From Allobranchiibius sp. CTAmp26 (lineage in GTDB: Bacteria; Actinomycetota; Actinomycetes; Actinomycetales; Dermatophilaceae), in assembly GCF_017565405.1 (NCBI RefSeq), contig NZ_JAGEKR010000019.1, positions 24,003 to 88,002 of the forward strand: a stretch of DNA of 64,000 bases, written 5' to 3'. Each line of letters opens with the position of its first letter. Positions within the stretch are counted from its first letter, which is position 1. A program made the position numbers and the translations under genes. The notes below the pieces were generated by a model. The model was given only the letters and a program-made list of their open reading frames with translations, ran no database searches and was not told the origin of the DNA. Shown in pieces: positions 41,373-51,235 of this stretch.

Positions 41373-42088
41373 CCAACGACACGCACATCGATGCCGTGGG
41401 CTATGCCCTCGACGCCGTCGACGACCTGGAACGAGCCCGCTCCGAGCGGCACCTGCAGGACTGCGAGTCATGCCGCCGCGAGGTGGCCGAGGTCGCCGAA
41501 CTCACTGTCACACTGGCGTCGGACATCCCACCGGTCGCGCCCTCGCCCGACCTTCGGTCCGCGCTCCTGGAACAGATCCAGCACACTCCGCAGGTGTCGC
41601 AGTCGCGGGCCGACCGTCCGGGTCACGCTCGTACCTCGGCGCGCACGAGCAGACCTCGTCGCGCCGTGATCGGCCTCGTCGCGGCCGGCGCGGTGGTCGT
41701 GGCCGGCGCCGGCGTGATCCACGCGCAGCCGTGGGCCAACACGTCCGGCGGCGTCACCAACGCGATGTCCCGTATCGAACACGCTCCCGACGCGACCCGC
41801 AGGACCATGCCGTTCCGCGGTGGGACCGTGACCGTGATCAGCTCGCGCTCCCTGAACCAGGCCGTCGCGACCCTGCACAAGGTCACGGCGAGCACGGGCG
41901 ACACGACGTACCAGGGCTGGTTCATCAAAGGCGACGGTCCGACCAACGCCGGCATCCTCAAGACCGGTCACACGAACCAGCTCACGGCCAACGTCCAGGG
42001 CGCCAAGGAGTTCGATATCACCATCGAACCCACCGGCGGTTCGCAGGTCCCCACGAAGACCCCGATCCTGGCGATGCCCCTCACCTGA
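41369..42088 (+). CDS. rskA: Membrane anti-sigma factor RskA
   Basis: This 239-residue protein has the N-terminal anti-sigma zinc motif H28-x3-C32-x2-C35 (HLQDCESC) and a single membrane helix (about 97-117, AVIGLVAAGAVVVAGAGV). An extracytoplasmic domain follows (GGTVTVISSRSLNQAVATL, then GWFIKGDGPTNAGILKT). It should hold SigK at the membrane until regulated proteolysis releases it. Start overlap ATGA (41369-41372) couples synthesis to SigK. The sensed signal is unknown. Confidence 0.88.
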   Translation: MTNDTHIDAVGYALDAVDDLERARSERHLQDCESCRREVAEVAELTVTLASDIPPVAPSPDLRSALLEQIQHTPQVSQSRADRPGHARTSARTSRPRRAVIGLVAAGAVVVAGAGVIHAQPWANTSGGVTNAMSRIEHAPDATRRTMPFRGGTVTVISSRSLNQAVATLHKVTASTGDTTYQGWFIKGDGPTNAGILKTGHTNQLTANVQGAKEFDITIEPTGGSQVPTKTPILAMPLT

Positions 42089-42124
42089 CCGGTCCTGTCG
42101 GTGCACCGTGTCAGGCTGCCCGAC

Positions 42125-43348
42125 ATGTTCCTGATGGAGGCCTTCCTCGTCGGCGCCGTCGTCGGCGCCTTGCTCGTGATGCTGACGCTTCGCACGGTGT
42201 ACGCCGCACGCAACGTCGCGCTCACCACCGAGCGCGACCTGCTGCGGGCGCGGATCACCGATCTGGAGCTCGCCGATCGGGACGACCAGCGCACCGCAGG
42301 GGTGCTGGGGCCGTTGGGTGAGACTCTGCTGCGCGTCGAGCGGCAGGTGGGAGTGCTCGAGCGTGACCGTCTCGAACAGTGGGGCGAGCTCGGTGCCCGG
42401 CTCGACCAGGTCGGCTCGACCACCATCCGCCTCCAGCAGGAGACCGCGGCGCTGGCCGGCGCGCTGAAGTCCTCCAATGTCAGTGGCACCTGGGGCGAGA
42501 CCCAGCTGCGGCGGCTGCTCGAGCACGCGGGAATGCTGGCCCGTTGCGACTTCGAGGAACAGGTCAGCGCGCGGGCGCGCGACGGCGCCGCCGTACGCCC
42601 CGACGTCGTGGTCCACCTGCCGGGTGGGCGCACCCTGGTCGTCGACAGCAAGGCGCCGCTGACCTCCTACCTCGCGGCCCAGCGTGAGGGCATCGACGAG
42701 ACCGCACGTTCGGCCGCGCTGCAGGCCCATGCGCGCGCTCTGAGCGGGCATCTGGATGCGCTGGCTGCGAAGGGGTATTGGACCGCTTTCGCCGGGTCAC
42801 CGGAGATGGTGGTGGCCTTCGTCCCCTCCGACGCCGTGCTGTCCGCGGCCCTGCTGGCCGACCCGGCGATCTTCGAGCGCGCCATCGCGCGCAGGGTCGT
42901 GCTCGCTTCTCCCAGCACCCTGCTGGCGCTGTTGCGCACTGTGGCGTTCAGCTGGCAGCAGGACGATCTGAACGCGAACGCCCGCGAGCTGCTGGAGCTG
43001 GGCAAGACGCTCTACGAGCGCCTGGCGACGCTCGGGCGGCACGCCGACAAGCTCGGCAGCACGCTGCACCGCTCAGTGGAGGCGTACAACGCGCTGCTCG
43101 GCACGCTGGAGAGCCGGGTGCTGGTCACCGCGCGCAAGATGCACGAGCTCGGGCTGGCCGATCAGCCCCCGGCGACCCCGTCCCCCGTGCAGGACGCCGT
43201 ACGCCCGCTCACCGCCCGGGAGCTCATCGACGCCGTCGACCGCGACATGGCCGAGGCCGGAGAGACGACCCGACCGCAGCTGGACTTTCGCGCCGGGATG
43301 TCAGGCGGGGAGGGTGATGGGGCTCAGCGCAGTGCGCCGGCGTCGTGA
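42125..43348 (+). CDS. rmuC: DNA recombination protein RmuC homologue
   Basis: This 407-residue protein starts with a membrane helix ([20 protein letters not shown]), then a coiled-coil ([20 protein letters not shown]), then the RmuC domain with [38 protein letters not shown] and [20 protein letters not shown]. RmuC is a nuclease-like protein linked to DNA rearrangement control. ATG 42125 puts the helix at the start. Its end overlaps the convergent ispH by 25 nt. The order ychF ... rmuC, ispH, xseA, xseB is common in actinobacteria. Confidence 0.85.
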   Translation: MFLMEAFLVGAVVGALLVMLTLRTVYAARNVALTTERDLLRARITDLELADRDDQRTAGVLGPLGETLLRVERQVGVLERDRLEQWGELGARLDQVGSTTIRLQQETAALAGALKSSNVSGTWGETQLRRLLEHAGMLARCDFEEQVSARARDGAAVRPDVVVHLPGGRTLVVDSKAPLTSYLAAQREGIDETARSAALQAHARALSGHLDALAAKGYWTAFAGSPEMVVAFVPSDAVLSAALLADPAIFERAIARRVVLASPSTLLALLRTVAFSWQQDDLNANARELLELGKTLYERLATLGRHADKLGSTLHRSVEAYNALLGTLESRVLVTARKMHELGLADQPPATPSPVQDAVRPLTARELIDAVDRDMAEAGETTRPQLDFRAGMSGGEGDGAQRSAPAS

Positions 43349-44349
43349 CGCACCTTGTCGTCGTCGTTTCCGGCGAGCTTGAGGTCGCGGCGCAGCTCGT
43401 TCGGGAGGGCGAAGAGCAGGCTCTCCTGCGCGGCCTGGACGGCGGTGACGTCCTCGAAGCCGCGTTCGGCCAGATAGTCGAGCACGTCCCGCACCAGCAC
43501 CTCCGGCACGGACGCCCCCGAGGTGACACCCACCGTCGTGACCCCCTGCAGCCAGCTCTCGTCGATCTCGTCGGCGTAGTCGACCAGGTGGCCGGCGCGC
43601 GAACCGTGCTCGAGTGCGACCTCGACCAGACGCACGGAGTTGGAGGAGTTGCGGCTGCCGACCACGATCATCAGGTCGGTGTCCGGCGCCATCTGCTTGA
43701 CCGCCAACTGGCGGTTCTGGGTCGCGTAGCAGATGTCATCCGAGGGCGGGTCCTGCAACTTCGGGAACTTCTCGCGCAACCGGCGGACGGTCTCCATCGT
43801 CTCGTCCACCGAGAGCGTGGTCTGGGAGAGCCAGACGACCTTCTCCGGATCGCGCACGGTGACCGCGTCGACGTGGTCGGGGCTCTGCACCAGGGTGATG
43901 TGCTGGGGCGCCTCCCCCGCGGTACCCACGACCTCCTCGTGGCCCTCGTGCCCGATGAGCAGGATGTCGAAGTCGTCGCTCGCGAACCGCACGGCTTCGC
44001 GGTGCACCTTGGTGACCAGCGGGCACGTGGCGTCGATCGTCTTCAGCTTGAGGGCAGCGGCCTCCTCGTGCACCACGGGCGCCACTCCGTGCGCGGAGAA
44101 GATGACCGTCGCGCCCTCGGGCACCTCGTCGGTCTCTTCCACGAAGATCGCGCCGCGCTTCTCCAGGGTCGTCACGACGTGCTTGTTGTGCACGATCTCC
44201 TTGCGCACGTAGACGGGCGGACCGTAGAGATCGAGGGCCTTCTGCACCGTCACGACGGCGCGGTCCACACCGGCGCAGTACCCCCGCGGGGCGGCGAGCA
44301 GGACCCGCTTGGTGCGCGAGGGTGCGGCCGCCACTGGAGTACTCGTCAT
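43324..44349 (-). CDS. ispH: 4-hydroxy-3-methylbut-2-enyl diphosphate reductase
   Basis: IspH makes isopentenyl and dimethylallyl diphosphate in the last step of the MEP pathway. It is a [4Fe-4S] enzyme with three Cys ligands: C25 in [10 protein letters not shown], one in [13 protein letters not shown], and one in [12 protein letters not shown]. The 341-residue length and the ending match the family. [16 protein letters not shown] closes the third domain. It is convergent with rmuC with a 25-nt overlap and divergent from xseA, whose start is 24 nt away. Confidence 0.95.
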   Translation of the reverse strand: MTSTPVAAAPSRTKRVLLAAPRGYCAGVDRAVVTVQKALDLYGPPVYVRKEIVHNKHVVTTLEKRGAIFVEETDEVPEGATVIFSAHGVAPVVHEEAAALKLKTIDATCPLVTKVHREAVRFASDDFDILLIGHEGHEEVVGTAGEAPQHITLVQSPDHVDAVTVRDPEKVVWLSQTTLSVDETMETVRRLREKFPKLQDPPSDDICYATQNRQLAVKQMAPDTDLMIVVGSRNSSNSVRLVEVALEHGSRAGHLVDYADEIDESWLQGVTTVGVTSGASVPEVLVRDVLDYLAERGFEDVTAVQAAQESLLFALPNELRRDLKLAGNDDDKVRHDAGALR

Positions 44350-44372
44350 ACGAATCAGTCTACGGTGGCCGC

Positions 44373-45608
44373 GTGACCGCGCCGCTTCCGGAGAAGGCCG
44401 CCGACACCACGGCCGAGCAGCCCTGGCCGGTGCGCACCCTCTCGATGCGGATCAGCGAGTACGTCGACAAGATGTCGCCGCTGTGGGTCGAGGGGCAGAT
44501 CGTGCAGTTGCAACGGCGACCCGGTGCCCCGACCTGCTACGTCACCCTGCGCGATCCCGACGTGGACATGTCGCTGTCGGTGACCGTGCACGTGAACACG
44601 CTCGACGCGATGGGCCCGGGCATCGGTCCCGGCGCGCGGGTGGTGGTGCAGGCCAAGCCGACGTTCTGGACCAAGCGCGGATCCCTGCACCTGGACGCCC
44701 GGCAGATGCGGCCGGTCGGCGTCGGCGACCTGCTGCTGCGGCTGGAACACCTCAAACAGCTGCTGCGCAGCGAAGGCCTCTTCGACGCCTCCCGCAAACG
44801 TCCGCTGCCGTTCCTCCCGCGCCGGGTCGGCCTCATCTGCGGCCGTGCGAGCGCCGCCGAGAAGGACGTCGTGGAGAACACCCGGTTGCGCTGGCCCGCG
44901 ACGCAGTTCGAGATACGCCAGGTCGCCGTGCAGGGGCCGGGCACCGTCGAGCAGGTGGGCGCGGCCCTGGCCGAGCTCGACGCCGTCCCCGATATCGATG
45001 TCATCGTCATCGCGCGGGGCGGTGGCGCGTTCGAGGACCTGCTGCCGTTCAGCAACGAGGCGCTGCTGCGCGCGGTGGCCGCGGCGCGCACCCCGGTGGT
45101 CAGCGCGATCGGTCACGACGTGGACACCCCGCTGCTCGACTTCGTCGCGGATCTGCGTGCCTCGACCCCCACGGACGCCGCGCGCCGGATCGTGCCCGAC
45201 CTCGCCGAGCAGCGCGCCGGCCTGGAGAGGCTGCTCGGCCGAGCCGCCCGGTCGCTGCGGCATCACGCCGCGATGGAGCGTCGTCGGCTGGATCAGCTCT
45301 GCGCGGCACCGGCACTGCGCGACCCGGTGACCATGGTGAGCCGCCGCGCGGACGTGGTGCAGCAGCTCCGCACGCGGTCCACCTCGGTCGTGACGCGCCG
45401 GATTGATCGGGCACACGACCAGGTGGATCACCTCGCGGGCCAGCTGCGGGCACTGTCCCCGTGGGAGGTGCTGCAGCGGGGGTACGCCGTGGTCCGCACC
45501 CAGGACGGCGAAGTCATCACCGACGTCGCGCAGGTGGCACCGTCCGACCTGTTGCGCGTCACCGTCGCCCAGGGCGACTTCGCGGTGCGGCCGGTGACCG
45601 AGCCGTGA
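44373..45608 (+). CDS. xseA: Exodeoxyribonuclease VII large subunit
   Basis: This 411-residue subunit degrades single-stranded DNA with XseB. The OB-fold has [20 protein letters not shown] and [18 protein letters not shown]. The nuclease domain has [39 protein letters not shown] and [21 protein letters not shown] coiled-coil tail ([20 protein letters not shown]) follows. The GTG at 44373 was chosen because the protein begins cleanly there. It lies 75 nt before xseB. Confidence 0.9.
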   Translation: MTAPLPEKAADTTAEQPWPVRTLSMRISEYVDKMSPLWVEGQIVQLQRRPGAPTCYVTLRDPDVDMSLSVTVHVNTLDAMGPGIGPGARVVVQAKPTFWTKRGSLHLDARQMRPVGVGDLLLRLEHLKQLLRSEGLFDASRKRPLPFLPRRVGLICGRASAAEKDVVENTRLRWPATQFEIRQVAVQGPGTVEQVGAALAELDAVPDIDVIVIARGGGAFEDLLPFSNEALLRAVAAARTPVVSAIGHDVDTPLLDFVADLRASTPTDAARRIVPDLAEQRAGLERLLGRAARSLRHHAAMERRRLDQLCAAPALRDPVTMVSRRADVVQQLRTRSTSVVTRRIDRAHDQVDHLAGQLRALSPWEVLQRGYAVVRTQDGEVITDVAQVAPSDLLRVTVAQGDFAVRPVTEP

Positions 45609-45682
45609 AGCCCGCACGGCGGCCCGACCGACGTCGCTGCCGACGCCACCACCGATCACTCGACGAGTTGGAGTTCTAAGAC

Positions 45683-45946
45683 ATGGCCACCACCCAGCCG
45701 GAGCCCGCCGGCGCAGCATCAGCCGAGGACCGCGGCGCCACCACGCACGACGACATCGCCGAGCTCGGTTACGAGGACGCGCGCGACCAACTCGCTGCGA
45801 TCGTGACGCGGTTGGAGAGCGGCGAGCCGAGCCTGGAGGACAGCATGCGGCTCTGGGAGCGCGGCGAAGCGCTCGCCGCGCACTGCCAGAAGTGGCTCTC
45901 CGACGCCGAACACCGCATCGATGCCATGACGGCCGAGCGCGACTGA
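45683..45946 (+). CDS. xseB: Exodeoxyribonuclease VII small subunit
   Basis: This 87-residue helical subunit binds XseA in the exonuclease VII complex. The signature is YEDARDQLAAIVTRLESGEP and SLEDSMRLWERGEALAAHCQ. A Glu/Ala-rich N-terminal extension of about 25 residues precedes it. The stop is 4 nt from the stop of the convergent MFS gene. Confidence 0.88.
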   Translation: MATTQPEPAGAASAEDRGATTHDDIAELGYEDARDQLAAIVTRLESGEPSLEDSMRLWERGEALAAHCQKWLSDAEHRIDAMTAERD

Positions 45947-45950
45947 TCGC

Positions 45951-47405
45951 TCAGGCGGTCCGCGAGGCAGCCTGTCGTCCCGACCACGCCTCGGCACCGG
46001 CAAGGATCGCGGTGAGGACTCCCAGCGCCGCCGAGACGCTCACGCCGTACTCGAATGCCTGCGAGAAGTCGCCGCGGGTGCTCGCCAGCTGCCCGAAGAA
46101 CACGGTGCCGACGACCGCGATGCCGAGCGCGGTGCCCGTGCGCTGGAAGACCTGGTAGGCCGCACCCGCCGAGCTGGCCTGCTGGACCGGCACCTGCGAC
46201 ACCGCGCGGGTCTGGTTGGCGGGGAGTACGAGGCCGTTGCCGAAACCCGCGATCGCGAGCGGCAGCGCCATCCACCACCCCACCTGTGCACCGGACTCGA
46301 TCCGTACCGCGACGATCGTCAGCAGCAGACCCGCGGCGAACAGCAGGGAGCCGGTGGTGAGGAAGGCGATCGGGTGGTCGGGGCCCTTGGTGCCCGACAG
46401 CCGCGACGCCGGGATGGTGGCGGCCGCGAACGCCGTCACCGTCAGGCCGGCCTGCCACGCGGTGTACCCCTGGCCCATCTGCAGATAGACCGTCAGCACG
46501 AAGAAGATCGAGGTGAACGCCCCGAAATACAGGAGCCCGGTGACCGACCCGAAGCTGAAGCTGCGCAGGGAGAACAGCCCCAGATCCAGCACCGGTGACT
46601 TGCCCCGGGACTCCACGCGGCGCTCCCACACCACGAAGAGGGCCAGGAAGACGACGGCCGCGACGTACAACGGGTAGCGCAGCGCGCCGGACCACTCGCG
46701 CTGCTCCACCAGCGGCAGCAGGAGCGAGACGATGCCGACACAGAAGAGCAGGGATCCGACCGGGTCCAACTGCGGACGCCGACCGTCGCCGCGGCTGCTG
46801 GTCACACCCGCCCGGGTGAGAAGTCGCGCGGCGAACGGGATGGCGACCAACCCGATCGGCAGATTGACGAAGAAGACCGCGCGCCAGCCGTGTTCGGGAC
46901 CGAACAGGGCGATGAGCCCCCCGCCGGCCAGCGGCCCTGCTGCGGTGGACACACCCGCGATCGCACCGAAGTAGCCGAAGGCCCGACCGCGCTCGGGACC
47001 GCGGAAGAGCTGCTGGATGATGCCGTTGACCTGCGGGGTGAGGAGACCGGCGAAGACGCCCTGCAGCAACCGGAAGACGATGATCGCCAGGGGCGACCAC
47101 GCCAGCCCGCAGGCGACGCTGGCGACCACGAAGCCGGTGATCCCGATCAGGAACATCGTGCGCCGTGAGTAGGCATCACCGAGCCGGCCGGCGGGGACGA
47201 GCACCAGCCCGAACGTCACGGCGTACCCGGAGAGCACCCACTGCAGGTCCGGCGCGGACGCCTTGAGGCCCTCCTGCATGGAGGGCAGGGCGACGTTGAC
47301 GATGCTGACATCGAGCAGGCACATGAAGACGGCACCGAGGCACACGATGAGCGCCAGCCATCTCGCCGGGTTGCCGCCCTCGGGATGACCGTCCGGGTCG
47401 GTCAC
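45951..47405 (-). CDS. MFS transporter, DHA2 family
   Basis: This 484-residue exporter has 14 hydrophobic helices and begins ARWLALIVCLGAVFMCLLDV, with the TM1 Asp. VPAGRLGDAYSRRTMFLIGI is the MFS motif, STAAGPLAGGGL is motif C. It should be a proton-driven drug or metabolite exporter; the substrate is unknown. The GTG at 47405 overlaps the stop of the DUF4245 gene by 4 nt (GTGA), so they are co-translated. It is convergent with xseB. Confidence 0.84.
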   Translation of the reverse strand: MTDPDGHPEGGNPARWLALIVCLGAVFMCLLDVSIVNVALPSMQEGLKASAPDLQWVLSGYAVTFGLVLVPAGRLGDAYSRRTMFLIGITGFVVASVACGLAWSPLAIIVFRLLQGVFAGLLTPQVNGIIQQLFRGPERGRAFGYFGAIAGVSTAAGPLAGGGLIALFGPEHGWRAVFFVNLPIGLVAIPFAARLLTRAGVTSSRGDGRRPQLDPVGSLLFCVGIVSLLLPLVEQREWSGALRYPLYVAAVVFLALFVVWERRVESRGKSPVLDLGLFSLRSFSFGSVTGLLYFGAFTSIFFVLTVYLQMGQGYTAWQAGLTVTAFAAATIPASRLSGTKGPDHPIAFLTTGSLLFAAGLLLTIVAVRIESGAQVGWWMALPLAIAGFGNGLVLPANQTRAVSQVPVQQASSAGAAYQVFQRTGTALGIAVVGTVFFGQLASTRGDFSQAFEYGVSVSAALGVLTAILAGAEAWSGRQAASRTA

Positions 47406-48019
47406 GATGTCGGGTGCAGCGTGCTGTGGCTGAGCGGCCGTAGCGCAGCGGCGAACTGGTTCAGCTGCGACCACGGAGCGGTCCCGATGACCGCGGTCGT
47501 CAGGCCACCGAGGGGCACCGTCCGCACCAGCGCTTGCTGCTCGCCGTCGTTGCGTTCGTACCGGATCCAGGTCGCGCCGCCCAAGGAGATCGTGCCCACC
47601 CGCTTGGCCGCCCCGGTCTGGCGGGTCACCCAGGCCGCATCGCCGGCACTGGTCTGGACCACGGCGGCGTAGTGGGTGCCGGGGGTGGTGTAGCCCGCCT
47701 GCCAGGTGTCCGGTGGGTTGTCGGTCATCAGCGTGACGTTGGTGGCCGTCCACCCCGTCGGCAGGCCGTCCGCGACGGCGACGTCCCACTTCTGCTCGTC
47801 GCCGACTTCCCGGGCGATCGCCGCGACGTTCGCGACCGGCTGCTGGACCGAGCCGACCCGCGGCACGAGGGCGATCAGCACCAGACAGCCCGCAACGAGC
47901 ACGATCATCGAGATCACCATGTTCTTCGCGGTGCCGCTCATCCCGCGCCGCGCGGGGGCCGGTGCGCCGGCCTGGGCCTGCGCGGAGGGTGGGGTGCTCA
48001 CCCCTCCATGGTCGCCCAT
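47402..48019 (-). CDS. DUF4245 membrane-anchored protein
   Basis: This 205-residue protein has a Pro/Ala-rich N-terminus ([14 protein letters not shown]), one membrane helix ([20 protein letters not shown]) and an extracytoplasmic DUF4245 domain ([38 protein letters not shown]). DUF4245 is an actinobacterial family of unknown function, usually next to glpX, as here. Start is ATG 48019; GTG 48001 is possible. It is divergent from glpX and coupled to the MFS gene. Confidence 0.85.
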   Translation of the reverse strand: MGDHGGVSTPPSAQAQAGAPAPARRGMSGTAKNMVISMIVLVAGCLVLIALVPRVGSVQQPVANVAAIAREVGDEQKWDVAVADGLPTGWTATNVTLMTDNPPDTWQAGYTTPGTHYAAVVQTSAGDAAWVTRQTGAAKRVGTISLGGATWIRYERNDGEQQALVRTVPLGGLTTAVIGTAPWSQLNQFAAALRPLSHSTLHPTS

Positions 48020-48124
48020 GACCGCGTACCGGACGCAGCCGCCTGCCGTCTCACCCCCGATAGACTCACCGAGCGAGATCGAGGGGCCCCGCTGGCGGGC
48101 CCGACCCGCCGACCGAGGAGTCGC

Positions 48125-49135
48125 ATGTCCACCGATGAGGCAAGCCGTCACAGCGCCGAGGTGCCGGATCGCAACCTGGCCCTCGAGCTGGTGCGGGTCA
48201 CCGAGGCGGCCGCGATGGCCGGCGGACGCTGGGTCGGACGCGGCGAGAAGAACGACGCCGACGGCGCGGCGGTCGCCGCGATGCGCCGGGTCATCTCGTC
48301 GGTCGCGATGAACGGCGTGGTCGTCATCGGCGAGGGCGAGAAGGACGAGGCCCCGATGCTCTTCAACGGAGAGCACGTGGGTGACGGGACCGGCCCCGGC
48401 GTCGACGTCGCCGTCGACCCGATCGACGGCACCACTCTCACCGCCAAGGGCATGAGCAACGCGGTGTCGGTGATGGCTGTGAGCGAGCGCGGTTCGATGT
48501 ACGACCCCAGTTCGGTCTTCTACATGGACAAGCTCGCTGCCGGACCCGACATCGCCGACGTCGTGGACATTCGCCTCCCGGTGGCCGAGAACATCCGCCG
48601 AGTCGCCAAGGCCAAGCGAGTGAGCGCCGCCGACGTCACCGTGGTGATGCTCGACCGGCCGCGTCACGAGCAGCTCGCGACGCAGATCCGCGACGCGGGA
48701 GCGCGCATCCGGTACATCGCGGACGGCGACGTCGCCGGCGCCATCATGGCCGCCCGACCCGACACCGGCATCGACCTGCTGCTCGGGATCGGCGGCACCC
48801 CCGAGGGCATCATCACGGCCTGTGCGATGAAGGCTCTCGGCGGCACCATCCAGGGTGTCCTGGCGCCGAAGGACGACGACGAACGGCAGAAAGCCATCGA
48901 CGCCGGACTCCACCTGGACACCGTGCTCAGCACCAACGAGCTCGTGCGCGGCGACAACGCCTTCTTCGTCGCGACCGGCATCACCGACGGCGAGCTGCTG
49001 CGCGGTGTGCGCTACCGCGCGGACGGCTGCTTCACCCAGTCGCTGGTGATGCGATCCAAGAGCGGCACGATCCGGTTGATCGACGCGCACCACTCGCTCG
49101 CCAAGCTGCGCGAGTACACGGCCGCGGCGGGCTGA
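48125..49135 (+). CDS. glpX: Class II fructose-1,6-bisphosphatase
   Basis: GlpX converts fructose-1,6-bisphosphate to fructose-6-phosphate in gluconeogenesis. The 336-residue protein has the metal-site [13 protein letters not shown] and [16 protein letters not shown], with EGE acidic ligands. [20 protein letters not shown] is a conserved substrate loop. The ATG at 48125 follows GAGGAG. It is followed at 9 nt by a sugar kinase. The trehalose importer lies 2 kb downstream. In actinobacteria GlpX is often the only bisphosphatase. Confidence 0.94.
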   Translation: MSTDEASRHSAEVPDRNLALELVRVTEAAAMAGGRWVGRGEKNDADGAAVAAMRRVISSVAMNGVVVIGEGEKDEAPMLFNGEHVGDGTGPGVDVAVDPIDGTTLTAKGMSNAVSVMAVSERGSMYDPSSVFYMDKLAAGPDIADVVDIRLPVAENIRRVAKAKRVSAADVTVVMLDRPRHEQLATQIRDAGARIRYIADGDVAGAIMAARPDTGIDLLLGIGGTPEGIITACAMKALGGTIQGVLAPKDDDERQKAIDAGLHLDTVLSTNELVRGDNAFFVATGITDGELLRGVRYRADGCFTQSLVMRSKSGTIRLIDAHHSLAKLREYTAAAG

Positions 49136-49144
49136 GGACCCACC

Positions 49145-50086
49145 GTGCACCCCTCGACGCTGGTCATCGGCGAGGCTCTCATCGACATCGTGCGCGGCAC
49201 CGACGGCTCGGTGCGCGAGCATGTCGGCGGGTCGCCGTTCAACACGGCGATCGGGCTCGGCCGGCTCGGCCATCCGGTCTCACTCGCGACCTACATCGGC
49301 GACGACGCCTACGGGCTCGCCATCAGTGATGCCCTGTCGGTGGACGGCGTCGACCTCACACCCGGCAGCGTGACCGCGCCGGCCACGCCCACGGCACGTG
49401 CCACCCTCGATGAAACCGGCGCGGCCACCTACGACTTCGACCTCGCCTGGGCTCCGCGGACGCCGCTGCCCGGCTCCCGGGGCCACCTGCACACCGGCTC
49501 GATCGCCACAGCGCTGCAACCGGGTGCTAGCGCCGTCCGCGACGCCGTCGTCGCGCATCGCGCGCAGGGCACCATCTCGCTCGACCCCAATCCCCGTCCC
49601 ACGATCATCGGTGAGGCCGCCTCGGTGCGGTCCGGCATCGAGGAGCTGGTCGGCTTGTCCGACGTCGTGAAGGCCAGCGACGAGGACATCGCGTGGCTGT
49701 ACGGCGAGGACGCGGATCTCGGTGAGGTGCTGCGGTTGTGGGGCCAGCTGGGCCCCTCGCTCGTGGTCGCGACCCGCGGCGGGGACGGCGCCCTCGTGCA
49801 CCTCAGCGGCACGGGCGAGCTCGTCGACGTGCCGGGCCGGCGCGTGGCACTGGTCGACACCGTGGGGGCCGGAGACTCGTTCATGTCCGGGATGCTGTCC
49901 TGGCTGCTGGACGAGGATCTACTCGGCGCGGCCGACGCCCGAGACCGGTTGCGCGTTGCGCCCCGCGAGGCGCTGCTCGCCGCGGTCGATCGGGGTGTCG
50001 CGACATCGGCGGTGACGGTCTCCCGAGCCGGGTCCCAGCCGCCGACCCGGGCCGAGCTCGGCCTACCGGGGGCCGGGTCGGACTGA
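49145..50086 (+). CDS. PfkB-family carbohydrate kinase
   Basis: This 313-residue kinase phosphorylates a sugar or nucleoside with ATP. It has the early motif GGSPFNTAIGLGRLG and the C-terminal signature DTVGAGDSFMSGML, in which the Asp is catalytic. The pattern suits fructokinase but substrate cannot be read. It starts at GTG 49145, 9 nt after glpX, so they are likely one operon. The stop overlaps the convergent SDR gene by 24 nt. Confidence 0.85.
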   Translation: MHPSTLVIGEALIDIVRGTDGSVREHVGGSPFNTAIGLGRLGHPVSLATYIGDDAYGLAISDALSVDGVDLTPGSVTAPATPTARATLDETGAATYDFDLAWAPRTPLPGSRGHLHTGSIATALQPGASAVRDAVVAHRAQGTISLDPNPRPTIIGEAASVRSGIEELVGLSDVVKASDEDIAWLYGEDADLGEVLRLWGQLGPSLVVATRGGDGALVHLSGTGELVDVPGRRVALVDTVGAGDSFMSGMLSWLLDEDLLGAADARDRLRVAPREALLAAVDRGVATSAVTVSRAGSQPPTRAELGLPGAGSD

Positions 50087-50755
50087 CAGGTCGTCGACCG
50101 AGGCGTCCGCGGACATCTCGACGGCGAGCCGGACCGCGGCCGCGATCGACTCCGGCCGGATGTAGTTGCTGCCGACGTAGTGCTGGCCGCCGCTCTCGAT
50201 CAGTTCACGCTGCATGTCGGTGTCGACGCGCCCGGGGTAGATCGAGGTCACGCGCACCCCGTGCTCGCGCTCCTGCTCGCGCAACGAGTCGGCGAACGCC
50301 CGGACCGCGAACTTGCTGGCCGCGTAGAGCGCGGTGTCGGCGCGGGCTGTCAGTCCGGCGCCGGAGTTGATCACCACGACCGTGCCGTGCGCCCGTCGTA
50401 GGGCCGGCAGCAACAGCCGCGTGAGATCGGCGACCGCCACGACGTTCAACTCCATCGTGTGCCGCCAGTCCGCCCGGTCCAACGACGTGACCGGCCCGTG
50501 GCCCAGGACGCCGGCCGAGTGCACGACGGCGTCGAGATCGCCGACGGACTCCGCGGCCGCCCGGGTGGCGTCCTCGTCCGCCAGATCGGCGACGAAGGGC
50601 TCGGCGGACCGCAGGGCGGCACAGGTCTGCTTCACCGAGGCGTCGTCACGCCCTCCGATCAACAGGTCGTGGGTGGGTGACAGGGTCTGCGCGATCGCCC
50701 GACCGATCCCTCGGGTGCCACCGGTGATCAGGACTCGCTTGCCGCTGCTGCTCAT
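50063..50755 (-). CDS. SDR-family oxidoreductase
   Basis: This 230-residue short-chain dehydrogenase has the nucleotide motif LITGGTRGIGRAIAQTL, VHSAGVLG, and YAASKFAVRAFADSL with the catalytic Tyr and Lys. A Ser three residues into INSGAGLTARADTALY completes the triad. The pattern is typical of small NADP enzymes of the 3-ketoacyl reductase kind. Substrate unknown. The 3' end overlaps the PfkB gene by 24 nt. Confidence 0.85.
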   Translation of the reverse strand: MSSSGKRVLITGGTRGIGRAIAQTLSPTHDLLIGGRDDASVKQTCAALRSAEPFVADLADEDATRAAAESVGDLDAVVHSAGVLGHGPVTSLDRADWRHTMELNVVAVADLTRLLLPALRRAHGTVVVINSGAGLTARADTALYAASKFAVRAFADSLREQEREHGVRVTSIYPGRVDTDMQRELIESGGQHYVGSNYIRPESIAAAVRLAVEMSADASVDDLSVRPGPR

Positions 50756-50791
50756 GCCTGCACCCTACGAAACCGGCGGTGCCACCGCCCC

Positions 50792-51157
50792 TCACCAGCG
50801 CAAGCCTGCCTTCAGCAGGGAAGCCTCCACGTGCAGGCGTTCCTCCCGTGACAACGGCGGCCGGGCGGGGTGCGGCAGTTCCAGCGCCGCGCAGCACTCC
50901 AGCAGGATGTCCTCGTAGGCCAGCTCGATCGCGTTCAGGCGGCGTTTACGGGCCGGCCCACCGCCGGCGCGCACGAGTTGCAGCTCGGAGCCCAGCCGGT
51001 GCAGGTCGTCGGCGAGGCGCTCGATGGGCCGGTGCGTGGGGTGCAGGGCCATCGCGCCCTTGCGCAGCCGTCGCAGGAGCCAGGGGATCTTGAACGCGAG
51101 GCTGATCACGGCGGCGGGCACGATGCAGATCAGCAGGTATTCGACCAGCACGCGCAT
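50792..51157 (-). CDS. Small membrane-associated hypothetical protein
   Basis: This 121-residue protein starts with one hydrophobic helix (MRVLVEYLLICIVPAAVISL) and continues with a positively charged linker and a helical domain (RLNAIELAYEDILLECCAAL) rich in Leu and Glu. It resembles small actinobacterial proteins that lie near trehalose or DNA genes, but I know no function. It is 36 nt after the SDR start. Confidence 0.6.
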   Translation of the reverse strand: MRVLVEYLLICIVPAAVISLAFKIPWLLRRLRKGAMALHPTHRPIERLADDLHRLGSELQLVRAGGGPARKRRLNAIELAYEDILLECCAALELPHPARPPLSREERLHVEASLLKAGLRW

Positions 51158-51235
51158 GCGGCCTCCCCGCCCTACGCCGCAGGGCCGGACCCGTGGATCG
51201 GATTCGGCCCTGCGGTCCTACTGTCTGCAGCCCCG